Position numbers and translations under genes: made by a program. Below the pieces are notes generated by a model, which had not been told where the DNA came from, did not search any database, and worked only from the letters and a program-made list of their open reading frames with translations. Source: Wolfiporia cocos (lineage: Eukaryota; Basidiomycota; Agaricomycetes; Polyporales; Phaeolaceae). Taken from it: a stretch of 64,000 bases of DNA. Position 1 is the stretch's first letter, and each line of letters begins with the position of its first letter. Positions 25,127-37,629 of this stretch are shown in pieces. The stretch is from positions 1,674,001-1,738,000 of the forward strand of contig JACCLO010000001.1 of NCBI GenBank assembly GCA_029448655.1, in the 5' to 3' direction.

Positions 25127-25471
25127 TTGCCATGGACACGAGACATAGCAAATTACACTCGGATGCAGTCACTCCCTCCCAACGCAAACGCGCGTGCCAC
25201 TGCGATCGCATCACGCAATCTCAGCCACATCTTCAAGCGGCTTGTTGGCGATCTGAGTCGGCTGCAAATGCAATTGCAAAGCATCCCGCTCCAACGGAGA
25301 CATCGCGAGGAACCGGGACCCGCCCGCCCTCCATTATGTAACGAGCCGCCGCATCGCGGCAGCACGCGGCAGCAATTCGCGGATCTAGCGAAACGAATGC
25401 CCGTTGCAACCAAGCTGTACCAAATGACCGTGGACGGAGCCAGAAGCGTGCGGAACGACAGGAGACGATGA
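25127..25471 (+). CDS. Uncertain small protein-like frame
   Basis: A 114-codon plus-strand frame with amphipathic helices (SHIFKRLVGDLSRLQMQLQS; RQQFADLAKRMPVATKLYQ). It has no recognised domain, no intron evidence and no paralogue in the window. A 293-codon minus-strand frame covers the same DNA, so one or both are by-products of GC-rich composition. Listed because its helix pattern is better than average for this region. Confidence 0.2.
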   Translation: MPWTRDIANYTRMQSLPPNANARATAIASRNLSHIFKRLVGDLSRLQMQLQSIPLQRRHREEPGPARPPLCNEPPHRGSTRQQFADLAKRMPVATKLYQMTVDGARSVRNDRRR

Positions 25472-26150
25472 TGCAAACGGAGCCGAGGGAAGGAAAGAGG
25501 GGAACGTAATGAAGGAGGGAGAAAATAGAGGGGAAAAAGAGGGTCCATTACCAATACCGCCCTCAGCACGGGCGCGCGCGTTCGTGTCCGTATCGCGTCG
25601 CGACGACGTCTGTACTGTACGTAGCAGGTGTACCGTAGTTCGCGGCGTGCAGCGGGTATGATACATGACGGAGATCGAGCAGCGAGACAGACTACAATTA
25701 TACTGCGGGTAGCGGCGGTGCGAGAGTACGGGTACGAGTGTGGTGGTGCAGACAGGGTGCCGGGTGTAGGGAGACAAAGGCGTGCGCGGCAGGAGGATAG
25801 GGACAAGGATAGCGGGCCCACTCGGAGCGCACAAATATTTCGATAGATAGCGCCGAGCAGCACTTGCGCAGCGGTGGGCGCCCGGGTCGAGAGTATGGTA
25901 GGTGAGGCCGGCCGTCGAGCGATCGGTCGGTAATTTCGGTTGATGCTTGATGCGTCGTGACGAGGCGAGTGTGGGCGCGTGCCATGGGGGCATCGACGCC
26001 GCTGTGAATACGAAGGAGGGTGGGTGCGATACAAGTGTGAATGAGATCATGCCGGTGCGAATGTCGATGCGATGCAGATGCGGGTTTGAATGCGAATGTG
26101 CTCAGAAAGTCTACTTACAATGCCGGTGTGAAGCGGACGCGAGCAGCACG
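25472..26150. other. Intergenic, GC-rich, purine-skewed
   Basis: 3' side of the Stealth gene. A plus-strand purine-rich run (25495-25545, gaaggaaagagg-like) is noticeable. No gene recognised. Confidence 0.4.
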
Positions 26151-28724
26151 CTACTGCTTCTCCCACGCGGCGGGTCGCCCCCAGTGACGCTCCTGGAACG
26201 CGATGAACGTCTCCGCGACCTCGTCGTCGCCATATTCGACATCGTCATTCACGCAAACGAGCACGACGTTCCGGTCATTGCTCAGCCGATCGACGACCGT
26301 CCGCGCCTGCTCCGGATTCTCCAGCCGCTCGAACGTCGCCGGCGTGCTCCCTGGCGCAAACGGAGGGTCAGCACACCACGCCCGCCAAGGAACCGAAGAC
26401 AAGACGTGACTCACCGATGACGTACCGGTAGCGCTGCAGCAGGCGCATCGCCCACAGCCGCACGCTGCGCTCGCCGGCGGGCCCGAGCACGCTGCGAAGC
26501 GTAAAGTCCGCCTGCTGCCAATCCGCCGCGAGCGGGAGGTGCACCGCGCCGCGTGGGCCCGCGAATGCCGGGAGCGTCCCCGCGACGGGCAGCAGGCGCC
26601 GGTCATCGTCTGGCAACACCGCGCCCATGCCGAGCTCGCCACTCTGCGTCATCAGCGCGGAGATCACTGCGCTGCGTCAGCTATTGCGAGAGGAAGGGAG
26701 GGAGGCGGGAAGACGCACCGCAGTCGCCGCATTCGTGCTTGTTGAACGCGATGTTCGTGAACACGTCGCTCGCGCGGGTGAGGTCCGCGAAGCACCAATC
26801 AAAGTTGACCTTGCACTGCGGCCGCTTCTCCTCATCCGTGTCCGGAAGCAGCGACGGGAAGCGCTCCTTCCCCCAGCCGAGGTCGCCGTACGCGTACCCG
26901 TCCTGCGATGCTGCGCACGCCTCACATCAGCACACACGCGCACCACACCGCGGTTTTTTCTTCCACGCGAGAGACATAAACGCGACTCACAAAACACATA
27001 CGTCGTCCGTCCCAACCCGCCCTGCGCCCCGCTCGCGGCGACGGTCTTCGCGACTCGCCGTGCCTCGAGCGTGCGCCGCGTCCCCGCCCGCACGACCAGC
27101 TCGCGCTCCCCCGGCCTTCCCTCGTCCCCTTCTTCCTCACCATCAACCCAGCTCCCGCCGAGATCTTCCCACGCCCTCCTCGCCTCCGCCGCGCCCCATG
27201 CGTCGTCCACGCTGCCAACCCGTGCGACCGCCCAGACCCACAATATCGCCTCCCGCGCGCGCTCGACTATGAAGTGCGCGTGCATGAACAGCGTGTTCAC
27301 GTCCGAGGGCGCACCCGGCCCCGCTGTCTCGCGGAAGTGGTGCGTCGCGCTCCGTGCGAACGACTCGGGGAACATCGCGCGCGCCTCGGCGAGCAGCACG
27401 CGCGAGACGATCTTCGCCTCGTGCATCACGTACGGCCGGTGGCGCCGCCCGAAGCGTTCGCCTGAGGGGACGGTGTGAGCAGAGGGAGGAAAGAGGTAAT
27501 GGGAAACGCACTAAGGAGGTAGTTGGACTCGCCCATGCCGCGCCATTCGCCCGGCGTCTCCGGCGTCGGTCGCGAGGATGGAATGACGAGACTTGGCTCG
27601 AGGTGTAGGACGATGCCGTATGCTGCAGATCGTCAATTTTGTCTGTGAGAGTTGCGCAGCACAGTAGACACGCACCGGAGGTGTAAAAACTCGCGGGGGA
27701 CATCGGACGGGCAAAGTACAAGTCATCGTTCTACCGAGCGTCAGCGAATTTGGAATGAATGTGGACGGTGCCTGTCACTGACCATGTACACGCTGCGGCG
27801 CAGGCGCAATTGCAATCGCGTTAGTCATAACATGGTTTCTGCAGATAACGACCCACAAGTGATCCGCCACGTCCGGTACATTGGCAAGCTGCGACTCAAT
27901 TGCAAGGCTGCGGACGCGTGAGTACCCGCCAGGCACACAAGACAGAAGCGCACGCACCTATTGAACACCGTATCGGAGTACGTCTCAAACATCTGCGCAT
28001 GATGCACGATGCGCAGCTCGACGGAGCCGTCCGCCCATCCGTCACGGGTCTGCTTCCCGAGGTTGAGCCACTGCGGGACCTGGCCGAGGCGCCAGGACGA
28101 GCTGAGGGTGAGGTTCGGGGTCGTATTTGGGATGGCAAAGTCGGCGGTAAGGAGGGTAAAGCGGCGCGTGTACGGGCGGAAGGCGGCCAGCACAGAGCGC
28201 ATACTGTGCCGCAGCTCGTCGTGGTCGCGATAGAGGCGGGCCTGGGTCGTTGCGTCGCTCGGCCGCCACGGGTCGTCCGGGGCGAAGCGGGCACCGGCGG
28301 CGATCTTGGCCTCCTGCTGCAGCGGGTCGGAGCCGTTGACCCAGGTCCAGACGAAATCGAGCTTCGGGAGCGGGGTGGTGTAGCACGGGTCGCCGCGGAC
28401 ATAGTACGCCTCTAGGCAGTCGTCCGGGAGCTCCTGGACCGGCTGGAGAGCGGTCGCGGGCTGAACCGGGGGCGGGAGTTGAAAGGGGAGATAGGAGGTC
28501 TGTGACGCAGGCTCAGAGTAATCGAGGTAGTCGAGATCGGCGTCATAGTCCCTGAAGGCGAGCTGGAGGAGAGCGAAGAGGGTGAGCAGGAAGGCGAGAA
28601 AGGAGCAAAGGATGAGGTTCCGCCTGCGGAGGAAGGCCGCTGCCCAAGCAGTGCGTGGAGGATGGGGTGGGGCGGCGTAGGGGAGAGTGGCGAGCGGGAT
28701 GTAGTCTGTCGTGCTCAGGGGCAT
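26151..28724 (-). CDS. Stealth-domain phosphotransferase, Xpt1-like
   Basis: About 701 residues in eight exons (28724-27958, 27907 to about 27850, 27730-27676, 27622-27512, 27461-26991, 26910-26719, 26666-26415, 26350-26151). It is a type II membrane protein: short cytosolic tail, membrane helix NLILCSFLAFLLTLFALLQL, then a lumenal domain. All Stealth blocks are visible: CR1 LDFVWTWVNGSDP, CR2 RDHDELRHSMRSVLA ... FTLLTADF and SDTVFN...IESQLA with NDDLYF, CR3 HRPYVMHEAKIVSRVLLAEA, and the C-terminal VLVCVNDDVEY. Stealth enzymes transfer sugar-phosphates in the Golgi/ER; Cryptococcus Xpt1 is a xylosylphosphotransferase acting on glycans. The exact donor here is an inference. The exon 2 donor is weak, so that edge may move by one codon. 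Confidence 0.88.
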
Positions 28725-31148
28725 GGTGGATGGAGGACATGAACAAGCTTCACGGTAGGGAATGAAATGTGGAGCGGTGCCGCTATGCCGCCGCAGCCGG
28801 GGGATTCCTGAAAGGAGAGACAAGTCTACCCGCCAAGAGGGTGTTGGGGGTGCAGAGCAGTCGAGTCGATGCGCCGCCCTCATCACTCCACCATCCCGCG
28901 GCATTGCCCTCGCCGAGATGCCGACCGGCTCCGATCACTGGCTTGGCGATCGCCCAGGCACCCCCAACGGCTCGTGTGACCCACATTTCGTCATGCGCCA
29001 CTCGGCGTTGCATCCTCGTCCAATTCCACCGCTGCCTCCGCGAACTGCATCCAGGGCACGGGATGTCGCTGCTGCACGCGCGGCGACGACGCAGCGCAAC
29101 GACCGTCTCTACCGCGTCCAGAGCGACGCACATCACCCTTGCAGCGCTCGAGCCTCCGTGCGTGCTGCATCATCCTGTGCCAGCGTGCGCTCGATTCCTC
29201 CGTGCCCAGCGCGCGCAAGCCGCCTGTTCCTCGCTCCTCGATCGCGCGACTGCCGCATGCAAACTTCCCTCAAGCCCTCGAATGTGTAGTGCGTCTGCAC
29301 CTGCGCGCCCCGGGATCCGCGCTGCTCACCTCCTATGAGCTCGACTCCTACATACCTGTCACCTTCGATTTCCGCCGCACGCCACTAGCCTCGATTCCCG
29401 TGCCCCGACGCGGCGAGCCAAGCCCTCGCCCGAACCCAAGACGTTTCGCGGCGCGCTGCATTGGCTCTCGGCACGTGCGGCACCGCGCGGACCCGGGCCC
29501 GTGCGAAGCCAATATTTATCCTCGAGCCACGAGCCACGGGTCCGACGAAGCACGACCGCGCAAGCCCGAGGATACAGCGAGCGCATGCATAAGCCGAGGT
29601 GGGTTCAGACATATAGTGCACAGCGACGACGACGTCAGACCTGCTTATATGCGCTATCTGCGTACGCAAGAATAGCTCGACACGCGCCGACTATTCCTGT
29701 ACATACCGCCGGCGAGCAGGCTGGTGTCTATGCACCGTGGCGGCTGATCGTGTGAGCATCGCATTCCCACCGCGGCGGGCGCGTGTGCGGACCTAATCAG
29801 TCGTCTCTATCATGCAGACGCCTACGACCCGACGTCGTGTGACCTACTGAATATGCCCAGCATAAATGCACCCTGGATCGTGCGATGCGATCACAGACCG
29901 TGCGCCGAGTGCGCTAAAGGTACCCGGGGGTTGGGACGCTGAAGGAATCGTCGACTCCGCATTGGGTATGCCCACAAGCGCTGTCCTGGGACTTCGTTCA
30001 GCTACCAGCATCCACACCCGGAAGTGCGCAGAACGACACCGCAGACTCTGCGCGAGCCCGGCCTCTGTACGCTCGTCAGGGACCGCAGGCAGCAAGACCA
30101 GATCGGAACACCACCATCACTTGAAATGCCCGCCGCCGACTGCCCCGTCGGCATCCGCGCATCTGCACCGCAGATCAGATCTCGCGTGCTTACTGCATGA
30201 CAATCACACACCAACCGACCAGGCCCGCGCACGAGTCTGCCGAGCGCAAGCCGTCGGCGAGTCGTATCCGTCCAGCACAGCCTGTGCCATACCGTCGCGC
30301 CCCGCCATCAAAATCCATCTTGGCCCCTGCAAGCTGATCGATGCCACGGTGGGTATGCATCGCTCGGGGCACTGACGCTGCAGCTCGTCGTCCTGCTGCC
30401 GTCTCCTGGCCCGGCAGGGCAACGGCAACGAACATGTCACGACATGCGGCTATCTGCGCCGCCGTCCACATTACGAATTCGCCCCGGATGCGTAACGCGA
30501 AGGAGATTGCGGTGGGAACCGCATCACCCCATGTTCACAAGACCCTACCTTCTATAGGCAAGCGCAGACAGCCATACACTGGCAGGCATGATAACATCTG
30601 ACATCTGCCTGCATGCCCGCTGCTGTAGGACCTTGATCGATGATCGCCCGTCCGGCGCATCGATCTCATCCGCCTCGGGCTGCAGGCTGTTTCGCGCCGG
30701 TTGCGGCGCCGCCCCTCCCATGCAGGGGGATGCCCCCAGTCATCCTAGACGGAAAAAGTAGGCCCGGGCCCGGGCGCGCAGCCACAGTCCCCATGGGACC
30801 CAGGCAAATGTGGCGCGCTCAAGCGCAGTCCCTGCCTCTTCGTCTGAGTCGGATCAGGCGCACGGATAAGACACACGAGTCCGCAGATTGATAGCATATA
30901 TGCCTAGCAGGTCGCAGACGCGTCCGCCGGATGTGTCGACTTGCCGCGCATGGCCATGAAAGGGAATACGAGATGAAGGCAAGCGGATCACCGATGGCGT
31001 GCGCGCAAGAGCAAGCAACGAAGCTATGCGCGAGATCATGCGATGAAACAACCCCTTAGAATATGCCAGCGGCCGCGAACGACCGTACGAGTATTAATGC
31101 AGATAAGATAACTGAAACGGATCATGGAATCTGTATGGGACTACTTAC
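28725..31148. other. Long intergenic stretch without recognisable genes
   Basis: About 2.4 kb with GC-rich sections (28.8-29.5 kb). Frames of 60-190 codons are open on both strands but overlap one another and lack motifs, consistent with composition. It contains the promoter of the Stealth gene. No RNA gene or repeat recognised. Confidence 0.4.
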
Positions 31149-31520
31149 GACAGCCAGCGCGCGAAATCGCAGTCATGCATCTGAGAGAGCAGCGTCGACT
31201 GGCCAGTGCTCAGAACCAAGCCAGATACGAGTTCGAGAAAACCGGGGGAGGTGAGAAACTGCAAGCAGTGCGCCGCGAGCCAGCTTTTATCATATGGTAG
31301 TACTACGGTCGTTCCAGAAAACTTTGGCGCATCGCGTTTCTGGAAATTTGTGTGAGCGTAGATCGAGGTGTTCGTCGGGAGCAATATAGTTTCTGCTCAG
31401 GCTAGTGCTGCGTTGCGAAAGAGGCGAAGGGGGAAGAATTCACCTTCTCGAAATCGATCTGCCTTCGTCGTGTCAATATCAATATCTTCCGGAAAGCTTT
31501 CATATGACGTTGGAGAGGCA
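31149..31520 (-). pseudogene. Coding-like two-exon fragment, family not recognised
   Basis: The minus strand reads SYESFPEDID-IDTTKADRFRE up to a GTGAAT donor at 31443, a 51-nt intron ending gagcag (31393), then TILLPTNTSIYAHTNFQKRD, YDKSWLAAHCLQFLTSPGFL and ending in FARWLS at a gtaagt donor (31148). Frame is kept through the intron and the donor and acceptor are canonical, so it looks like part of a real gene. No start or further exons could be found on either side. It is therefore a fragment or a gene whose other exons I failed to see. I do not recognise the family. Confidence 0.4.
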
Positions 31521-32887
31521 AGCAAAATTTGATGCGCGACGGGTGATTGACAGAATGACTACATAGTATGGAAGGAGAATTGCCAGGACAGGGGTGTGAT
31601 TATGAGCACATTAGGAAGGAAAAACAGACTTGGATATATAGGAGCTGCGTCGCAATAGATGCGATTGCTATACATGTTCGAGAGCACGGCATGCCAGCTA
31701 TGCGCAACACTGCTGTGGACTAATCTTAGACTGTGCTCTTTTTTTAGCCAGTCCATCCACGCCTCGTGGCAGTTCGTCACATCACATCACATCACAGATC
31801 TAAATGCGAGCCACGGAAACGCGAGTCACAGTACTTACTTGGCGATCGAGAGAGGTGACAAACTTGGCGTGAGGTCGAGGGAAATAGTGAAAGGGTGACG
31901 CAAATTATTGCTGCAAAGTCGATGGCTGTCACCGCAGTGAGGAAGATGCGCATGTGCATGAGCTGGACCTGGACCTGGAGTTGATGCACGTGCATGATAA
32001 TGCTTGATGGCGGGCACAACCCCTGCCATGGCCATGGGCGTGAATGTCACGGCCGACGGTGTGGCGTAGGCGGCCACCGCTTGCTCACGCTGTCCATTAC
32101 TACATCGATTAGCTCAATTTACATGCAAGTGTATATTGGGATGCTCGTGAATTGCGCTTGAGTAAATGCATGGAATATTGAACAGCTGGCAGACTTTCCA
32201 TTCTGCTTGACTTGGACTGAGAGTATACATAGTGAAACGGAAATGCGCGCCCCGTACTCTCTCGAACGCCCCGGTGGCCCCAAAGAGCATGACACTCGAG
32301 GCATCTGAGTTCCGACGACGCGGGTAGCTGCACAAGGCGTACACCAAAATTGTACCAACAGCATCGCGGGAGACCATCATAACAGAGTCTGTAACAGACT
32401 TGCTTAGAACGCAATGGACGAGCGGCGGTACGGCAATACCGCACATGACGTTATGATTGCGCCGCCGCTCTCCACGCTCTGGCAACATCTGTGCACGCTG
32501 ATACTATCGGGTGCATTCAGCGGAAAACGGCCTCATGTCGAGCAGCCGGGATATGTCGTGCGATTGCAATGGACATTGGTTTGTAAAGCGACGCAACGGG
32601 AACAGGTGGGTCCCGCCACTGCGGATCGGGGACGCACAATCACTGCTGGCGGACGCGGTAGCATGTCAGCGCACAGACTGGTGAGATGGGTGACTGTCCG
32701 GGAAGCTGTAGGGGGGAGGAAGGTATGACTTGTGCAACATGACTTGCGCCATGTCGGGCCCTCACGGGAACGTGATACCTGAAACCTGCTTGGGCCCCGA
32801 CGTGGCAAGCACACGCAAGGCCATAGTCAATGAGGTTCACACAACAGAGTAATGCACAGGAGAGTATATTTTACGACAATTGGTTCC
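31521..32887. other. Intergenic, with a short (acatc)n tract
   Basis: Non-coding by inspection. A catcacatcacatcacat tract lies at about 31777-31796. No gene recognised. Confidence 0.4.
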
Positions 32888-34109
32888 TTAGTCCTTCCTC
32901 GTAGTAGGCACAACGCCTCCTGTCAATGTATTCGGCAGCTCCTGGTCTCCGACGCCCGACAGCAATGCGATTGAACCCCCAACTAGGATGATTAGTGCGA
33001 CGACTGTACCAGTCAGCAGCACGAACGGCCTAGGCACCACTCTGATCAGCCGATGACCATCTGACACCAACGGCGCACTCACCCGCTCACGTCCTGCCGC
33101 TCACACGCGCTCCCAGCCCAGTATTCTGTCCGCCCGCGCGTGTCCCTCGTCGACGCGCACGCGCACACGAAGCATGTCCGCCCCGCCTTGCTCGCCTGCA
33201 CACACTCGCCGTGTCCGCTGCAAGAGCTCGTGACATTCGCGCACGCCTCTGCGGACGCGTGGCACGTCGCGACCGCATCGACGGGCTCGGCGGGGTGCAC
33301 AACGGGCGGCGGGAGCGGGCTCTGTGGTGGCTGGGATGCGTTCGCGTCCTGGCGCTTCGCCGTCTGCGCGAACGAGGGGACGACCATGACCGCGAGCTTG
33401 ATGCTATGCCGCATGAGAACGCGTTCTATGAATGTCTCGAGCGTCGCTGCTGCTGTGGTGTATTGTTCGCTGTCGCGCCCGTATTCCTCGGCGAGCGCGG
33501 AGAGGCCTGTGAGCTCTACCGCGGTGAACTTGTCCGTCGGGACGTCGTCTATGTCGATGAAGCCAACTAGCGTTGACATCTCCGAGACAAACCGCTCGTT
33601 CGCGGATGAGGGCACTGAGAATGTGTCGAGAATTCGTGGCGCGTGCTCTGGGAGTGTGGTCTCCGTGAAGATGTGCGAGTACGCGTGATGAGCACGGTCA
33701 AGGTAGGTAGACACGAGGGAGGAGAGTGTTTCGGGTGAGGGTTCAGGATCGATGACAAATGTCTGTTTGAATGTAGAGGGCAAAACATCTGGAGACGATC
33801 GCAGTAGGTTATGCTGCAAGTGCATACAATGAACCCAAACGCACCTGCTGCAACGTCTTCGCCCACACTCAGTAGCACAGCAGCTCCGGGCCCAAATCCT
33901 ACAAAAGACTCCTGCTGTGAAGCATAATAGAGCAACTCCGAGTCTTCCTCGAGGTATTCATGGAAGTCCAGTCCAAGGTGGCGTGAAAGTGCAACTCCTG
34001 CCCCTCTTGGGGTCACAACTGCGGGCAGTGCAGGCACGTCTGGGTGGAAATACACGCGAGCTGCATAGCAGGAACTTGCGAGTAGGAGGCATGCAGATAG
34101 TGCCCTCAT
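32888..34109 (-). CDS. Vps3844-like ER/vacuolar-sorting membrane protein
   Basis: 370 residues, exons 34109-33845, 33788-33083, 33029-32888 (canonical introns of 56 and 53 nt). Signal peptide MRALSACLLLASSCYAARVY, lumenal domain, then the Cys-rich EGF-like block of the Vps3844/DUF3844 family (CHASAEACANVTSSCSGHGE ... CFVCACAST ... ACERQDVSG), a membrane helix FVLLTGTVVALIILVGGSIA and the conserved tail GVGDQELPNTLTGG. Fungal members are ER or vacuolar-sorting type I membrane proteins whose biochemical activity is not settled. The first intron is set so that DVAA-DVLPSTF stays in frame; a nearer acceptor gives a stop. Confidence 0.9.
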
Positions 34110-34711
34110 GATGGTAATGGTAGCAAGCCAAGATCTACTACGAACTTAGTGACTGCTGCAACCGACGCACTTGCTGCCCGAGGGTACGTAGAGTTTGTGA
34201 TTGTTTGTAACAATGTGGCCGTCCGGATCTCGATCACTTGCATTTGTGATTTGTGCCGAGCCGCTCGATTTGGTTGTAATTTCCACCGACGGGCTCACAA
34301 GATACTAGCCGGAATGTTATCACGGAAAGCATACGTAGCCGCGACTCAAACCTATTGATCTGATGAAAATACTAGAGTTCCACTTGGTGGTCCGTGCTCG
34401 ATCTATACATGCCTCGATACTGCTGACCGTGCGTAGACAGGAGAGGAGACACAGGAAGTAGGCGCACGGTTCATCCATTCCACTTTGAGGCACTATACCG
34501 CACGCCTAGCGATAGCTTATCAAGAAACGCTTACCGGCAAAGTCTGCGCGCCCGCTACTCCTTGCAGCTGCTAACGGTGGCAGTGGCTTATTGTCTGACG
34601 ATGAATATGATCATTCAAACAGTCAAGGTGGGAGCATGGTGCTCCACCAGCATCGCCATCCGCCCAAGATACTCCGTGATACAGGCTGATCAAGTAGATA
34701 CTCGCAAAAAT
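34110..34711. other. Intergenic
   Basis: 600 bp between the Vps3844-like gene's 5' end and the lectin's 3' end. No gene recognised. Confidence 0.4.
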
Positions 34712-35137
34712 TTAGGAAACGGTGACAATGGCGTGGAAGGTGTTGCCGTCCTGGGTAACGTATTTGACGGAGATCGACCTTCCCTTGGAGTTCTTCCTAG
34801 TGATCTCGGACAGCTGCTCCTCCCTAACCTTGGCCCTGTCCGTACTCTCGTAGTACGTCGGCTGTACCTTCATGGAGGTATCGCCATCGGTGAGATCCAC
34901 GGCGACATCGCACCAATGCTTGTAGTTGTGCACACCGACGGCGACGAGGAAGGCCTCCCCGTCACAATTCTTGAAGCGGAGGGTGCCGGATGTACCACTG
35001 CCACCCATGACGAGGGTCTGAATGCCGTTGGTGTTAGACCAGGTCCCACCATTGGCGTAGTACCAGACGGTCTTCTCGACGAGGGAGAATCCGACATCGG
35101 AGGCATCAATGACACGAACTACGATGGTGTACGACAT
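34712..35137 (-). CDS. Fungal fruiting-body lectin (Agaricus bisporus lectin family)
   Basis: 141 residues in a single exon. It matches the fungal fruit-body lectin family throughout: SYTIVVRVIDA, VEKTVWYYANGGTWS, LVMGGSGTSGTLRFK, VAVGVHNYKHWCDVA, EEQLSEI, ending in a beta-strand DGNTFHAIVTVS. Family members are cytosolic, secretion-signal-free proteins with an actinoporin-like fold that bind the T-antigen disaccharide and N-acetylglucosamine, and are thought to defend the mushroom against nematodes and insects. No signal peptide is present, as usual. The length equals the family norm (about 142). Two decayed relatives lie 1.5 and 3.3 kb to the right on the same strand. Confidence 0.95.
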   Translation of the reverse strand: MSYTIVVRVIDASDVGFSLVEKTVWYYANGGTWSNTNGIQTLVMGGSGTSGTLRFKNCDGEAFLVAVGVHNYKHWCDVAVDLTDGDTSMKVQPTYYESTDRAKVREEQLSEITRKNSKGRSISVKYVTQDGNTFHAIVTVS

Positions 35138-36589
35138 GTCTTGTTCATGTTGTAATGTAAGAGCAAATACACCGGCTCATAGCATATTCTCACCTTCAAT
35201 AACGTGGCAAAGGGCTGTACTACAGGTAAACTGTTGAGAATAGTGCGCTGAGTAGTCTGCGACAGATAATAGAACGCGTCAACTCTCGGTATGGTGGCGA
35301 GTGAGGAAGGGACCTCACCTTGAAATTTCTGCTAGAGCACTGAGGATTCAAGCCGTCCCTCCAGCCTTTTATACAACACCAGCCATCACATCACGCGACA
35401 GTATAGACAAAATATCAGTGATATTGCATCACGTCGTAGTCTATTCACGGCCGTATTGCTCTCGTTGTCATATTTGGGTAGGTCATCTGCGGCACCTGCT
35501 TCCCAATCATCAAACCTTCATGCTACTGGGATGCCCGGATGCTCTGCGACAGGGAAGAGATACTGGACTGCATCTAAACCATATTTACCGCATGATATGG
35601 ATGGAATCGTACTTATGGTTGTCCAGGTCTAGCCACCCCGAAGTCACGGATTTTATGTCGGCTATGAGGTGAAGCATTGACATGATGCTGTGCGTATGAG
35701 ATGCGGTTTCACGATCTGAAAAATATTGATTAGAATATACGACTACGCATATGATGTGCACATTGCATTCTCAGAACCCCTTAAGTTTATTTTTCAACGG
35801 GAGGAGTAGCTGGTGAGTCCCGGTATCAGTTTACCGTCCATTCAATAGCTTGTATCAACTGTCGTCCGAGGTCACGCAAAGACCGAATGTAGTCCCAGCT
35901 GACTGCGACTTCTGCGGCTGGCTGATCTGAAGTCTCAGAAGATCAACAACGTCGTCGGAGGGTTTTTTGTCCGGCCATTATACATTCGCGCAAGGAATGA
36001 ACAAATCTCAACAGGTGACCTGGTCTGGTGAACACAGGACATGGATTCCAGAGCCTTCTCGCCAGCCCGTCACAGTGTGATATGCTAACACAACTCGACT
36101 TCGATGTCCTCTCGACAGTTCATATCAATCGCTCTTTTCAGCTGTCGGCTCGATGGGTTGATGAAGGGAGAATGATCCTACCCCTGCTTTAGGGTTCCAT
36201 AGCTATGGAGGCCTGGCTTGTGACAATCTGAGTTTTGCAGGTCCAAGGACCCTGCGATTCATTTGGGCGACATGACGTGGCCCATTCATTTGCCCCTGCT
36301 GCTAGATTGCTACGGTCAATCGAGTTCGATCACGACTTATCCCGTGTGTTGAAGTTACCGCCTTCAACTGTATCATAGCATGACGCTAACGCGACCGACT
36401 GACTCAAGGCTTCACGAATCGGGATGGAGGTACATGTAGGTGACACACGCGTCAATGAGATGCCATATCGCACATTGGCAAGTTCCTCCACGCACCTTGT
36501 CTCAACGCGAGAAGTATGTTACAGATAGCTATGTGCTACTAATTGATCTTGAGATAACAATTTGTGCAGACAAGATCAATGAAAAGGAT
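35138..36589. other. Intergenic, about 1.45 kb
   Basis: 5' flank of the intact lectin. No other gene recognised; open frames are short. Confidence 0.4.
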
Positions 36590-36992
36590 TTAGAAAACAG
36601 CGACAATGGCGCGGATCATCTGGGAAGTAGACTTGACAGAGATTCTCTTTCGTTTGATTTGTTTTGGACACTCCATCCGACGGGCCTACCTATAACAGAG
36701 AGCCGCCACTGTAGTGCGTGAGCAGGATCTTGACCGAGGTGTCAGCGTCGGCAAAAATAGTCGCGGCCGTCGCACCCAGTGCTTGCAGCTGTGCACTTCG
36801 ACAATGATCAGGAGTGATTTCTCGTCTGCAACGATCTTAAAGCGGAAGCTGCCAGATGTCCCATTACCGCCTATTGTCAGGGCTTGTCAAGATTTGAATA
36901 CCGCCAGGGTCAGAGCAGGCGCCGCTCTCTCAGCGAAAGTAAATCAAACATTGGACGAGTCAATGATACAGACAATAATGGTGTAAGTCATA
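36590..36992 (-). pseudogene. Fruiting-body lectin, decayed copy 2
   Basis: Begins MTYTIIVCIIDSSNV and then hits a stop where the intact gene has GFSLVEK. Further on, GGNGTSGSFRFKI and EVHSCKHW remain readable in shifted frames, and the end RAIVAVF matches HAIVTVS with the stop at 36590. Length and order equal the intact gene at 34712-35137, so this is a same-strand duplicate inactivated by a stop and frameshifts. Confidence 0.85.
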
Positions 36993-37629
36993 GCTAAGCG
37001 CAGACACTTTTCAGATTCAGTGGGATATTTGGTTTTAAACACGAATCTATCAATAAGTAATATTGCAATTTCACAAAATGGACTTTATCGACGCGCTGAG
37101 CAATCTGATCAGCTCAAACGCCTTACGGAGGTACAGCACAAGTATATTTCACCTGGGATGCATGATGATAGAGCACTTAGATCCTCATATTTCGGCAGCC
37201 ACGGCTCATAATTGTATGCAGGTCCCGAGAACGGCGATATCGAGCCACTAATAATCGTCGCACCTGAGTTATGCAGCACGGCATCGTCGCTCAAAACGTT
37301 ATATTTCTAGCTTGGCTCAATACAGACGGTAGCATCAGTGGGCGATAACTGCGAAGGGCGTCGCGGAAGTCGAGTTCCGCCGTGAATCTCAACCCGATGT
37401 CCCCAAGAGTGATTCCAGATCCATATCATGCCTCACCTGCTCAACCGCTGCTCGGTACCGCCGAAGGCATCAGATAAAGATACTGGGAACCCATGGAGGA
37501 CGCAGGAATGGTCTTCCATGAATTGCTCTAGAATAAATCAAATATCAGGTAAATCATGCCAAGCGTCATTCAATTAACTGCTAGTGTCACCTGCTCAAAA
37601 TAAACCGGGAAGCTGACAATGAACAAGCC
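36993..37629. other. Intergenic
   Basis: Short frames only, including a minus-strand one at 37109-37294 (SGATIISGSISPFSGPAYN) without known domain. No gene called. Confidence 0.35.

Noticed and set aside
25153..26050. Two overlapping minus-strand frames of 293 and 221 codons
   Set aside because: Arg/Ser/Pro-rich composition in GC-rich DNA, mutually overlapping, no motif; typical of chance open frames.
28762..29675. Plus-strand frames of 175-189 codons
   Set aside because: Overlap one another and minus-strand frames, no splice-supported extension, no motif.
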